Shown: positions 1 to 11,410 of the stretch, in pieces
Layout of the letters: each line of letters begins with the position of its first letter
Position numbering within the stretch: the stretch's first letter is position 1
Assembly (NCBI GenBank): GCA_037178975.1
Contig: JASJZH010000001.1
Location: forward strand, 7,548,501-7,612,500
From: Oscheius tipulae
Lineage: Eukaryota > Nematoda > Chromadorea > Rhabditida > Rhabditidae
DNA length: 64,000 nt
Reading direction: 5' to 3'
The notes under the pieces: generated by a model
The model's input: only the letters and a program-made list of their open reading frames with translations
Database searches by the model: none
What the model was told of the DNA's origin: nothing
Program-made: the position numbers and the translations under genes

Positions 1-836
1 TTGAGTGGATTTGTTCCCTTAATTGCTAATCTCACTGGATATTAGATGCCCTCCTCTTTCTCTCTTCCTAATGACCTCCAAATTCCCCGACAGACAAGGA
101 CCACCTGTCCCCTTCCCCTGCCTTCTTACCGTAATCTTTTATGCCCGAGTTACGCAACGAAATAGCTGGTCATTACCCTTGAACAATGGAGGAGACTGCA
201 CCCGTGATCCGATTTCTTACTTTTCCTTCCGATTTCCTTTTTCGGGCACTACTTGATTGCTTTCAGCGCGCGGCATCTAGCCCTTGAAGATGCTTATCCC
301 TTGTTTTCCTGGAGGCATGCCGTTGTAAACCCTTTTGAGGGAATACGGTTGTGGCCAAAGTCTCTCGTGGGAGACAGATCCTATCTCTTTGTGTAGGACC
401 TCCCGGACCGACGAGATTTGCGATGCGAGAATGAACTTGTTAGAGGGAATGAGATGCCGCGACGAAATTGTACAGTACTCGAAGCTCCAATCAGAATACT
501 TTCGAGGTAGACTACCGACCAAGACTCTCCGTGCAAAATTATGAAGGGTGAATACTGAGGTTGACAGAATCACAAGGACGAGAGATAGAGTGAGAGTGCA
601 TCCGAGCAATTCGGAGTTATGGAATCTGAACTACAAAAGTACAACTTTCCTGTACTCTTAGCACTAGAGTAAACTTTTCATGGTCAAGAAAGGGTTAGAT
701 GCTGTTATGCATTAGTATTGGAACCACCCTAGTCGGACTTCTAATAGACTGCGCTATGGGAGCAAAAGTCGCGCTATTTCACGTTGAAACTGAAATGTTT
801 TTCTTCTTCGTAGATTGTTTATTGAATAGTGTGAGA
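1..836. other. intergenic, no gene recognised
   Basis: No reading frame in this stretch shows a recognisable domain, and the open frames on the two strands overlap each other without splice-consistent continuation. It lies downstream of the zinc-ribbon gene on the minus strand and may hold its 3' UTR. No RNA gene was seen. Confidence 0.4.
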
Positions 837-1192
837 TCACAGTTTGTTCCTCAAAGCATATCGTAGCAGAAGCCATGAAGCGCCTGCAATTACGGTAGTC
901 ACAAGGATAGCTGCCGGTGTTCTGGCTCGAAGCCCTGAATCCACTATTGCCCCATTCGGATCATCCTCAAACCGTAGCGGAAAACATCAAAGATGGCGAT
1001 TCGTCTGCGCCCACAGTTTGAACAGAATGAGTCTCCAACTCTCATGGAGTGATTGCATCCAGCACACTGGAGCGAGAGTCTGTTCCCACAGTTCCGACAG
1101 AAAACATCCAAAGAAGTTGGAGGTACCGTCGTGCAGAAGGAACAAGGCAGAGGGACAGACTTTGCGGAATCAGCTGGCATTTTTGAGCCCAT
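837..1192 (-). CDS. small double zinc-ribbon protein with C-terminal membrane segment
   Basis: Two exons (973-1192 and 837-934) flank a 38-nt GT...AG intron; joining them gives 105 aa. Residues ~17-60 hold two zinc ribbons with four CxxC pairs: CSFC and CRNC, then CAGC and CSNC. This is the pattern of double zinc-ribbon domains. After a basic linker, the second exon encodes a hydrophobic helix (AAILVTTVIAGASWLLLRYA) followed by RNKL and the stop, so the protein looks C-terminally anchored with the zinc ribbons facing the cytosol. A TTTTATAG acceptor-like site lies 3 nt before the ATG, so trans-splicing is possible. I do not recognise a named orthologue. Double zinc ribbons occur in unrelated proteins, so function is not assigned. 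The chief doubt is whether this is an independent gene or the last exons of a larger one. Confidence 0.55.
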
Positions 1193-2077
1193 CGCCTATA
1201 AAAGTATGAGCCACTTGGCAATCTTCGGGTTTTGAAGCGAAGAGGAAAGATTCATTTTTTGGGTCTTGGAGCGAATAGGAAAGATTCGACAGAGCGACAT
1301 GGAGGAGTACAAAAGGCAAGGTTTGGAAATATTTATTCTGATACCTGCTCTGTGAACTTAAAAGATTCTGTAGGGAAGATAAGACTCGTTACTGACTCTG
1401 AGCTCTACACATTGACTCGAAATTCTCGGAGACCCGTTAGCACCGAGAGGGAGAAGAAGGCTAGAGGACTCGTCTCACAATTCCACCCATCGAAAAGTCG
1501 GAGGGAAGAAGAGAGGCGAGACCGGAAGGCAACGAAGGAGAAGCAGCCATCCGGATGGGGGAAGAGTTCGGCGAGGACAGCTGAAACAAAGGTACGATGT
1601 GAAAAACTGGTATTTTCTAGTGGAAGACCTAATTTTTTCGAATCCTGAAAAGTTGTAGAGCGTATTAAACTCTTCAACTTTGCAGAACATCACAAAAGTG
1701 AAAATAGCTGTATTGAAGGCAAAAAAACTGTCTCTAAAGATATGCATTCGGTTGGCTTGTCTCACACGTGCCATTTAGTCCAACTTTGAGCTGCCAACAC
1801 AGTACGGGCGAGACAACCGGACAAACCCGCCTCATGTTATAGCTAGTATTGGTGCACTGTCTTACAATGACGAAAAGCTACCTCTGCTCTGGTGAGAACA
1901 CCCTGTGTTCCTGACTGTATCGGCGCCAATCCGGCCACACATCCGATGGGCTTGCGCATGTGGTGTTCTAGTCCATAGCTGATGCTCCAGTCGACTGACG
2001 GCTCGTCGACGTGCGAAGATCTCCGCGGCAACTGAAACAGTCCTTTAACACCATCTCCTTGGAAGTTTGATAAATGT
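1193..2077. other. intergenic, one dispersed repeat copy
   Basis: No coding region supported. The open frames at 1232-1774 on both strands are mutually antisense and low-complexity. The stretch contains one copy of the ~50-nt inverted-repeat element described separately. It separates the zinc-ribbon gene from the 3' end of the milton gene. Confidence 0.4.
1642..1690. repeat. ~50-nt imperfect inverted repeat, copy 1
   Basis: The right arm AACTTTGCAGAACAT is the reverse complement, with mismatches, of the left arm ATCCTGAAAAGTT. The same arms recur at 24679, 29716 and 42181, always with 49-51 nt total length. This copy is the most degraded on the left arm. Confidence 0.5.
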
Positions 2078-5000
2078 TCAGAACAATGGGGTAACCTTGT
2101 CGCCTGCCATAGTCAACTGCTTGGTCAGCTGCTCACAGTGCTCCTTCTCCTTCTTCAAGACCTGCTGAGCAATCTTCAAGAAGTTTGCGTAGTCTTCTTC
2201 CATCTGAAATCGAGAAAGTGAAAAATGGGACACACCTGGGCTTCAAGCAGGTTTCGGACTAGCACACGACGGACAAGGCATGCGGGGATGGTGCTGTTCT
2301 GCAACAGCCCTCGTTTGGTCAGTTTCAAATTCAAATGTGTCAGTTACGCAAAATCAAGGAATAAAAACCAACCTGTCGTCTGGCTTGGAGTCTTTTGAGG
2401 GAGAAATCAAGATCCCTTGTTCCTGGAACTCCTGGCTCTCCCAGTCTCGGAGCCACGTAGTTTTCCAGCGATTCTTGCGATCCTGAGGGCAGTTTGCCTT
2501 GTAGAGCTGCGTTCTTGGCAGCAATGGCAGCCAGTCCCAGAGGTCTGACCGGAGTTGAGGGAGAACAATCGATTGACTGGGTCGCGGAAAACTGAATGCA
2601 TGATTTTGAAGTCAAAGCAGGATTAGTACCTGAAGTTTTTCTAAGACCGGAGACGATGTCGTGGGTTCTGATGACATGATTCCACTGTCCAAAGCAATGG
2701 TCAATGTGCTGGCATCACAGGTCAAAGGAGCTGCCCTGCTCGACTCGGGAATCTGAACACTCAGGGGAGTGATCGGTGCTTTGGACAAATCTGTCACTGG
2801 AGTCAACTAAAAAATTTCACTCATTGAAAACCGCAAAACACACCTCAAGGGCAGCCAATTCCAGATGAAGACTTTTGAGTCCCCTCGCCGATGGACCGGG
2901 AGTTGAGGACCCGAATCCACTGTCACTGTGCTCATTGTTCTCGAGCTCGGACAGCAGGGAATCGTAGAGAGAGTCATTGGATCGACTTCTGGGAGGAGCT
3001 GCTCTGTATCTGACCAGCTCTTCTTCAGCTGCAGCAAACAATCCCCTCAGTTCGGTGTACTGTTCTTGCATCTCGGCCATGTCCTTGACCAGGAACTCTT
3101 GGCGACTGACCGCCTGCTCCAGCTGACACTGCAGGGTCTCATTCTCGATCACAACCTGAAAAATCCTTGGTTCATAAATTCTAAACAGCGTTTCCATATG
3201 GATTGGGTAGAAAGAAAGTATTTTGTAATCTCTGGAATTAAACCCTGATCATGCGGTCCGTAGTCTGAATACTAACCGCCTGCGCCACCAAAACGAATCA
3301 GTGCCATTTCTGTTGAATATGAGGTTCATTTTGTCAATAGACAAACTTTTTGCGTTTGAAGGAACTTGCCTCGTTGTGCCTGCCATGGTAATGGGAGATC
3401 TGTTCCAGCAGTCTCTCCACGGCACTGGTCTGTGCAGCACATTCTTCCGCCTTCCCAGACATGGCCGTCTGTAGTTGAAGCACTTTTCCATTCGCTGCTT
3501 CCAACTGTCTCGACAGCTCCTCACAGTGTTCCTTCTCCCTTTTCACATTTTCCGAAGCGGCGCTCTTCAGCGTCTCTGTCTGTTTCCTCAGCTGCTCATT
3601 CTCACTACTCAGTCGTTCTATTCTACTACGTAGACACTTGGAATCCAACGGGGATTCCCTAAATTTGAGATTGTCAATGAACTGAAAACTAATAACTACC
3701 GGTCTGGGAGATCATCATCGTAATGTGAATAGACTCTAAGTAGTTCTATGTGAGTTTTCAAGTCGTGCTGCAGCTGAATAACCGTGTCCGAGCTCGAGGC
3801 TAGTCTCTCTTCCAAATGCTCATTTCTGGAATGGTTAGATGTACACTGTTCTGGTAAGAGACAAACTTCGAATTGAGCTCCTTGTTCTGTTCGAGCAGCT
3901 GCTGACCTATCTTGGCTGCCAGGAATAGATCCCTCTCCAATTCAGCTCTCGGTCGATCTAGCTCCAGATCACGGTCTGGGTCGGCTAGGAGTGCGGCCAG
4001 TCCATTCGTCTCTTCGACCGGCCGCACAGCCATCCAACCACGAGTTACTCTTTCTGTAATGGAACTGTAAGAGAGGTGCTAGACAGTTGGTAAATATTGA
4101 CGGAGAGTATTGAACACCACTTGAAAAAAAGTTAGGAGAACAGAGGGGAAATGAGAATGGAGAAGTGAGCAGCTGCTACTGATAGGCAATTGACGTGGAG
4201 ACTGATAACCGAGGGGACAACTGTCATAAATATTCCAAGTAAAAAGACAGATTCTTGCGAGCTTTCTATATAATCTTTGTACCAATGAAGCGCAACGGTG
4301 CCTGTCTGTCCGTCCGTGACCACGAACCAAAAGCTGGCAAGTCATGACATGCCAAGTATTAAGTTGACAAGTCAGCATTGGGTGAAAATTGGGAACATGA
4401 GCTATGCGAGAAGCGGCGAAGCCGTCGGTTGTCAATGGTAAGTCAAGAAACGGCAATAAGAAAAGAATGGTGCCTTATGGTTACAGGATGAGCTTATAAT
4501 TGAGTCCAAAAGATGAGGGTGAGGGCAACTCTGACGCCTACAAAGCTACTGAACAGAAGAAAGGCCCAACTTGACAAGCATTTACAAGACGGGAAACATT
4601 TTAAAGACTCATCAAATGAGGAAAAGGCGGGAAATTCCACCTGGTACCGTGAAAAAGATCTTGAAATGCTGCTTACTGGAACAGTACTGTTGCCATAGGA
4701 CGTTGAACTCTCAAAGGCCTTCACTTAAAAGGAAAAAAAAAAAACAAGATTTTCCAATAAACAATCACAGGAATAGCCTGCTCCAAACTGCATTCAGTCT
4801 GTGAAAGTCTCGGGTTTCAGCCGCCTGTCTCTGTCTTAATGACCAACATTGGCAAACACGCGACTCTGGTTTTTAACCCGATTACCAGAACTTTCCATTT
4901 GGAGAGGAATGTTGAGCCGACTGAAAGAGGACACTCGGGCCGAAGCGGGTTGGGAGAGGCATTTGCATAGAAATGTTTCCAAAAGAGGTTGTAAAAGATG

Positions 5001-8000
5001 CCTATCAGTATCAGACGAGATGTTTGCTAGCCATTTTGGGGGAAGGAGAGAGCTAAACCGGAAAACGGCCTTCACATTTTGAATGCAGAGAGACCCTGGT
5101 GCCGTCTTTTCGGGCGGGAAATCAATACAAACCGACTGTGTGGTGATACGGGAAAAGAGAGTCACATTTCGAAGGAAAAATGAAAGGCTACGCAAAGTTA
5201 AGAGATCAGAGAGAGAGACAGATCGATACAACGGGAGACAAGCTGCACCATTGTGTAAAGAGCGCCGACGGCATAAGCGTGATTAACAGAGAGAGGGAGT
5301 GAGATCAAATAACAATAAGGAACGTTCTTTCGACTCTCTCGAAAGTAGCAATAAGCTACTGCAAAAGCAATAAACGCAGACAATTAGGTGAGTGCTAGGG
5401 GGTTGACTCAACGGCGGCGTGTGCGGGGAGAGACGCAAAAAAGTACAGTCGATTGGGAACTCGTTCGGGAACAATCAAAGAAAGATTTTCTTCTAAAGAA
5501 AGGGATAAGCCAGAATAGAAAATCGGTGTTTTCAGGCAATACTGACTCCCTTCCGAACGCTTTTCGGGTCCGAAATAGCCTTTAGGTGTTCTATAAAACT
5601 GAACGGGTACTGTTTGTTCAATACAGTACCCTATTAAAAGACTACCGTATCCTCTTTGTATTCGTGACGGGACTCTCGTAAAAATAAAGCAGTCCTTTAA
5701 TCAATTATAAGCTAAAGGGCTCCCGCTGCGAAAACGAATGGGTTATGGCAATCCGCTCCTAATTTTGGACAAACTATATTTTAACAGTTTTCAAGAAGGA
5801 TACCTTCAGGCCGAAGAAGTCTAAACCCCGCATCTCAAAGCCCCGTACAGTATACTTAAGTATGTCACTGTTTCAGCTAATCCTATCTCATTTAGCATTC
5901 TAATTCACTACCAGCCGTCTCGTCCATTTGCCTTCATTTTGCAGTGGCGGCTGCGCCGCTTCGTAGTAATAAAAGGCTTCCAGTGGTTTCGTTGGGACAA
6001 AAAGCAAGTTCTAGAGCGAACCCAAAGTAAACTTGCCACCAACTTTAGGCGATAACTGTTTATGAACAACATAATTGGCTCGCTTCTATTTCGTGGAAGC
6101 AAACAAACATTCAAACAGAGTCCATCACAGAAGCCATCGCGCTTTAGATAGTTGAGATTTTCATATGGTTTTCTTCGAGTCTGTTTGGAATCTCTTTCCC
6201 CGAAAAGTTTCCAGTCAAAACGACAGGTCAGTCACGAATCGACGAGGAGAGAATGAATATGCAAACATGTGGAGGAAAAGAGGACTTTTGATCAACTGAC
6301 ACATATAACTCTTATTTACACTCAAAACATCTCAGGGAAACAGTTTAATCGGAACTTAAAAGAAAAGTTCCTGGCGAAAAGAGAGCGTGCCGTCAGTCGG
6401 CTGTCAGGAAGCGACAGCCCGTTCATTATGACGTCAGTTCTTTGAAATTTAACGGTTTGGCGGAAGAAAAAGAAAAAAGGAAGATGAGCCATTCGTAAGA
6501 TATTTCGCCAGCCTCCGAGAAAGCTATGGCTACCCGCTCATCGATCGCACTTTCGAGCATTGGGTCCCGTTTTAATTGGTCCACCAACTTTCTCCCTCAT
6601 TTTCTAAACTATTTCCAGCGGAATGGAGTAAAAAAGGAGCAGGCAAAACAAGAATGATTGATTGGTCCGGGTCCTTGTTAGCTTTCCGACTAATATTTTG
6701 TGCGAGTAGAGGACGAGCGCGAGGGAAAGAACAGACCGCTCCCCCCGCGCCCCGAATTGAAATGCGAAGGGGAGGACGGTCAGGAAAGATTAGAGGACAA
6801 GGATTACATCCATCACTCACCGAGACTGTGCAGATGGTCGAGGAGCTGCTCTTCGTGCGGATTCAACTCCAGCTTGGCAGGACGAGGGAGGAAAAGGTGG
6901 GAAAGGTACGATAGAAGTGAAGCATGTAGAGCACGAGACTCTACCCTATCATTTTACTGAAAAGTAAGAGATGAGAAAGAGAGAAAGAGAAAGAGAGAGA
7001 GAGAGAGAGAGAGTATGAGTCATAAAAAGGAGGTTTTTGATTCAGTTCTGGACGAAGTTTCACAAACCTGAGGAATGAGTCAAAGTCCTTTTCCAGAACA
7101 TCATAAAATCAAATGAATAAGTTTTAGTCCCGAAAAGTTGCTAACGGAAGTGACTATGAGTCAAAAAGAGTGTGTGTGTGTACATGGGGAGTAGGAACAA
7201 TGTGAATCGGCTGCCAACAATGGTCACTGTTTTGTCGGCTCGTTTAGGGGCGAGAAAATCCTCTTTTTAGATAAGAGCGATCAAATGGACTCGGAATCAA
7301 TAAGCATAGAGACAGCTGGTCAGCAGAACAACTTTTGCTGGCCTAGTGGTCAGTCTACTTGTTCACTAGTCACAGGACCATAGTTCGAATCCTGTGTAAC
7401 GTTACTCAGTTTCAAAGTGAAACGCGAAAGAACAGTAAACCAAAGAGAATCTTTGCAAACAGATCCGCCCCACCAACTTTCAAACAAATTCTATTTGAGT
7501 AACTGAGAGAGTACGAAGGAAAACGCTTTAGAGTAAAGAAAAAAGGCTGTTCGCTCTGGGTTGACACTCGTCGCTCTGGATGAAAAATGACCCAAGAGAA
7601 GGAAAATGGAAGCACTATAGCCGCAGACGGATCGTAAACCTACCGCATTAGACCAGAGGAAAAAGTCAGCCCGAGGAGTCTCATTCATGGGACAGATTAT
7701 CCTAGACTGTATGAAAAAGCTCAGGAATGTTCCAAAATGGGGGATTCCCAAGAGTATCGCTTTTCAGTGTCTCGCTCCAATGAACAGCACGTCGCGCATT
7801 TCCGCCACTTGTGTGTGTCCAAAGCACAGACCACCAAACGAACTTCGTAAAACCTCAGGTCTCCTTATTTCAAACACATTGGGTCAAAAATAGATCGGGG
7901 TCTTTGCTCTGTCTGTCTACTCCCCTAAACCAGGCTGCCAGCAGTCTCGTAATCTGTTTATGAATGAGGCCAGTCGTGGATGATCCCACCCGTAATTGAG

Positions 8001-9350
8001 CCCCCCTCTAGTCATCACCACTTCCTCAATCCCCTATATTCATCTGGATATTCCACGCACAAAGTCTGAGGAAACGAGCCAGCATGTTAGATTTATGTAG
8101 CCGAAAGAGGCTCTGGGAGGCATTGTACAAGGAGAGAGCGACATTGGAGAGATTGAAGAGCTGGTAAACATTGAAAGGGCGAATTTACAACTTCATATTT
8201 CGTTCTGGGAACTTGGCGAGCTAAGAGCTACTATAAAACCTCCCCAAACCTACAGGCCCAAACAGGAAGTTTAAACCACGAGCGGATAATGACGTGAACC
8301 AGTTACGATGAAAATGAGAGAGACTAGTGGGGTGAATTTCCTGAAGGTGGCAGGCGTCATGGAAACGAGAGGGGAGAACATCTGGGAATATGTGACAAGG
8401 CGAATGGAAAGTACAGAGCAAACAGACTCAACAACTTGTCAGATCAGGTGAAATTCGGCACCTAACAGTTGTCCCTAACCAGTTTCTCTGCGGAGCCCGC
8501 TCTGTTACAACGACTGACCTTGAAACTGGAGAAGACAATCCTCGACGTGTTCCAGAGCCATTCCAAGACGACCAGCCGACGTCAGAATGCTGATCCAGTC
8601 ACTGCCAGACTCTTCTCCAATCGGTTCAATCTGAAAAAGCTTACACCTGGGTCAAGAGAGAGAGAAGAGGACCGCGCACACTTTTTGAGTGCTAGACAAA
8701 CCGAATTGTGCCAGATACACTGACTGTGATGGGCTTACGGGAGAGAGAGAGTGTGTGTGTAAGTGCGCGAGTAATCAGGAAAACGACAGATTTGAGGTAC
8801 TATCACTAGGACAAGAAGTGTTTTCTCGCGAGTCTGTCGTCTATTCAGCTACCGGTCATAGTCTCCATAGCATACGGTATAGGGATAGCATCCGGTGAAC
8901 GAGGCACCCCTTCTCGTGCAAAGACCCATTTGCACGACAAGCAATGTACTGTGGAGCTGTAGGATACGGTTTTCAAAGGTGTAGGGTATATGTACAGAAT
9001 GTGGTAGACTTCGAAAACGCTGCAAGTTTCCGATTTTGGAGAACGGACAAGACACAAGGGTGCATCGAACCCAGGAAAAGGTACGGGGGCTCAACTTTCA
9101 AGAATAGTCTAGCTCTGAGAAGTTATAGTGCCGTATAAGAGCTACAACTGTCCAAAACTTTCCGAACCATCCTTTGTGCACGTTTTGGTGATCGGCGCTC
9201 GAGTGCTCCTGTAGTGCACACAAGAGCGTCTGTTCGTCCATATTTTGACCTCAGTGATCTTCGAATACAGATAAAACTAACCTTGCATTCTTGGAGCAAC
9301 TGTACGAGTCGTGGCGAGCACTCGTTCAGGTGACAGCCAGCAGTAGCCAT
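2078..9350 (-). CDS. TRAK: milton/TRAK family trafficking kinesin-binding adaptor
   Basis: Milton/TRAK proteins link mitochondria (via Miro) to kinesin-1 and dynein. The conserved coiled coil is read from exons between 4033 and 2817. A CC1-type box with LAAKIGQQLLEQN sits just after an RDLEL stretch. It is followed by LQHDLKTHIELLRVY, long heptad exons, and an end-of-domain segment containing SLYDSLLSELE, corresponding to the family's HAP1-N region. Farther on, GEPGVPGTRDLDFSLKRLQ matches the conserved Pro-Gly block downstream of that region. The last exon (~2204-2078) is a short coiled coil. I add three 5' exons with matching phases or good splice sites: 9282-9350 (start ATG, MATAGCHLNECSPRLVQLLQ), 8519-8630, and 6821-6872. 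The last joins in phase to the exon at ~4043. Phase between the 8.5- and 6.8-kb exons does not match, so at least one exon is missing there. Long introns here hold several repeats, unlike most genes in the window. Confidence 0.8.
3233..3294 (-). repeat. tRNA-like remnant (SINE-type) in a milton intron
   Basis: Read on the minus strand, an A-box-like TGGTGGCGCAGG is followed ~35 nt later by a B-box-like AGGGTTTAATTCC, the internal polymerase III promoter layout. Flanking arms do not form a full acceptor stem, so this looks like a tRNA-derived remnant and not a working tRNA. Confidence 0.3.
5645..5748. mobile_element. short TIR element (MITE-like), copy 1
   Basis: About 104 nt with imperfect terminal inverted repeats: left end CCTCTTTGTATTCGTGACGG, right end GCGAAAACGAATGGGTTATG. 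The interior shares AGTCCTTTAA and a GCTAAA...GCTCCCGC block with the copy at 27806, so this is one family. It lies in a long intron of the milton gene. Confidence 0.5.
6968..7013. repeat. GA-rich microsatellite
   Basis: A run of GAGAAAGA units passing into a pure (GA)n tract. It lies inside a milton intron. Similar GA tracts occur near 8735-8760 (followed by GT) and at 51305-51325. Confidence 0.85.
7334..7400 (+). repeat. tRNA-like remnant (SINE-type)
   Basis: An A-box-like TGGCCTAGTGG and a B-box AGTTCGAATCC lie ~40 nt apart, followed by CTGTG pairing with CACAG upstream. The T-loop implied by that stem is too long for a tRNA and no acceptor stem forms, so it is more likely tRNA-derived repeat sequence than a functional gene. 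Confidence 0.35.
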
Positions 9351-9491
9351 TACGGTTGACGGGAGAATGCCTCTATGAAAGACAAACAAACGTCTGACCG
9401 TTCACACCCTCTATTTATGCGCTGTCGCGAGCATCTTGAGTGTATTTGGCTTCTTACGAGAGGATTTAACACTACGATTTATTTACTTCTT

Positions 9492-10113
9492 CTACTTGCA
9501 ATCGGCGTGCTTCTTGATGAGCAGCTGAAGAGCCGAATTGGCCCAGAGATTTATCTTGCCGACAAAGTTCTTCATTTCAATCTTGAGGCGAGCAGCCTCA
9601 TGTCGGAATCCGCCATTGACACTCAACGGATTGTCCTCCATGAGTCCGAGAGCGAGGACAGCCTTCTGGAGTCGAGTTATCTCGAAGTCAAGTTCTGCGA
9701 AAACGTCCTCGCAGCCGTAGAACAGGTCATCCGTTTTGGTCATATAATCCAGATGCATGGGACGAATCTGCTCCAAAGAAGAGCAGGGCGAAATGTTCAG
9801 ACTGATTGAAGAGAAGTCGTATCCAGAAGTTCTGTTCAATTGAGACAGTAATTGCTCGACCAATTGATCCGTCTCGACCATCAATCCTTCCAGTTTCTTC
9901 CTCATCTGATCAACTTTTTGTCTCTTTTCCACCGTCTCGATTATCTTCTTCTCTAGAACTTCCAGGGTCAGACGGTCACGATCGTGGCTAGTCAAATATC
10001 CCATCTTCGTGAAAGACGAGTTGACCACTGTGCACGAGCTGCCAGTCTACGGTAGGATATACTTTTTCTTCGATGAATTGTCTTACCATTACGGAGCGAC
10101 TAGGAGTATCCAT
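9492..10113 (-). CDS. unknown coiled-coil protein, ~193 aa
   Basis: Exon 1 (10087-10113) encodes MDTPSRSVM and ends at an ATG/GTAAGA donor; a 40-nt intron leads to exon 2 (10046-9492). The product is rich in Leu, Glu and Lys, with heptad-like spacing over residues ~30-85 (e.g. LEVLEKKIIETVEKRQKVDQ) and again near the C-terminus (RHEAARLKIEMKNFVGKI). No signal peptide, membrane span or enzyme motif was seen. It looks like a small structural subunit of a complex, but I cannot name a family. It is transcribed divergently from the next gene across ~110 nt, suggesting a shared promoter. Confidence 0.65.
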
Positions 10114-10225
10114 TGAAGTCCCTTTGAACTTGAATACAACTCTTTGTTTTGGAAAGAAAACTACAGTAATTAGGTACAGGAACAATTGAAAACAAGGCAA
10201 TCGAAGCGATTCGAGTCGTAGAAGG
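10114..10225. promoter_or_regulatory. divergent intergenic region, likely bidirectional promoter
   Basis: Only 112 nt separate the start codons of two head-to-head genes, so their promoters must overlap or be shared. No clear TATA box was seen. The assignment is inferred from geometry. Confidence 0.4.
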
Positions 10226-11014
10226 ATGTCGAAGAAAAGCTCGAAGAAGAAGAAACAGCCAGTGATCCCGAAGGAACTCAAGTCCAATCTCACCACTTCA
10301 ATGCGCTCCGAATTAGCCGAGGAGACTTTTGAGAATGCACCAGCTGTTGGTTCTACGCCTTCGGATATCCTTATCCCAACGTCGTCCGTCTCCGAGGCCA
10401 GTACTCAGAAGTCGGAACGAGTTCAGAAGACGACTCTCTGTCCGGAACGCGACAGGACGATCCAGTACGAGAACGATCTTCTCTCGGTCTACGAGGGCAC
10501 TGCTGGCACAATCTCCTTCGAATCGCTCATTTCGGCCGGAGAGGAGACTGAACGAGAGGCGGAGACGACTGTTCAGGAGGAGAACAAACTGAAAGAGCTA
10601 AAGAGAATCCCGATTAGACGAGCGACTTGGAAAAAGGATGAAACTGTGGGAGAGAAGGAATTCATCGAGGGCAAACTACTTCCGGGAATGGTCGAGGAAA
10701 TCCAATGGAAGAGAGGCGAGCCCGAGATGGACTTTGTGCAGAATCTGATCGAAGATATCAACCAGCTAGTGGCCAGCAGTGGACGAACGGATGTTTTTCT
10801 GGAACATTCGATCCAGTTCGAAGCCAGCCATCTGCCTGTGCTTCGTGTTCGTCTTGGGAAGAAGTCGGAGGAGAGGAAGCAGGATCTGGAACGAGAAGAA
10901 CTCGAGATGGAGGAACGTCTGCTGGAGGACGGAGAAAGAGCCAAGCCTGCCGAAGATCTCTACTTTGGCGACATCCTTGAGGCTGTCAACAACGGACTCG
11001 AAGCTATTCTGTAA
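10226..11014 (+). CDS. unknown charged protein, 262 aa, single exon
   Basis: An uninterrupted reading frame from ATG to stop. It starts with a lysine/serine-rich tail (MSKKSSKKKKQP), then an acidic central part (SLISAGEETEREAETTVQEE) and a Glu/Arg-rich stretch near residues 215-240 (ERKQDLEREELEMEERLLED), which probably forms a helix. It ends in AVNNGLEAIL. It has no introns in a window where nearly every gene has several. No domain was recognised. The region RATWKKDETVGEKEFIEGKL is the most distinctive piece for a homology search. Confidence 0.7.
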   Translation: MSKKSSKKKKQPVIPKELKSNLTTSMRSELAEETFENAPAVGSTPSDILIPTSSVSEASTQKSERVQKTTLCPERDRTIQYENDLLSVYEGTAGTISFESLISAGEETEREAETTVQEENKLKELKRIPIRRATWKKDETVGEKEFIEGKLLPGMVEEIQWKRGEPEMDFVQNLIEDINQLVASSGRTDVFLEHSIQFEASHLPVLRVRLGKKSEERKQDLEREELEMEERLLEDGERAKPAEDLYFGDILEAVNNGLEAIL

Positions 11015-11410
11015 GTTCTCCAGCAAAGAGAATAAATATGATTCAACAGGTTTCTTCCCTCGGTACTCTTCCGCCTCTATTCAGTTATGTTACAGTGCTT
11101 CTAGTCTCTTATAGTTGCCCACTGTTCAATTGTTCAAGGCTTGTTCCTATACTCATTCCCTCTATAGATCTTAACAGCTATCCTTTTAATCGGATGAGAC
11201 TGGCAATTACTGCTGAATGTTAGGTGAGTATTATCTACAACGATCTAAAGCCCCCCAAGCCTTAAGTGAGGGCTCAAATAAACACTACTGTCTCTACTAT
11301 AGTGATGCTTTGTTTCCAAAAGGAAGGTAGCAGCGTTTCTTGGGCAGAAGCGGTAAACGGACAAGCCAAGGAGAAGGAGCCGCTTTGAAATCTTTCGCTA
11401 CTCATTCACC
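11015..11410. other. intergenic, no gene recognised
   Basis: About 400 nt between two plus-strand genes. It should hold the 3' UTR of the upstream gene (an AATAAA lies at ~11276-11281) and the promoter of the kinase. No other structure was seen. Confidence 0.4.

Noticed and set aside
1405-1774. Minus-strand frames that might extend the zinc-ribbon gene upstream.
   Set aside because: No acceptor/donor pair joins them to the ribbon exon in phase with confidence, and they overlap a repeat copy.
4513-4804. Overlapping Lys-rich frames that could be an exon.
   Set aside because: No homology and no good splice sites; it lies inside a long milton intron.
9375-9809. 144-codon plus-strand frame overlapping the coiled-coil gene.
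   Set aside because: It is the antisense shadow of the minus-strand exon 9492-10046, which has a matching upstream exon.
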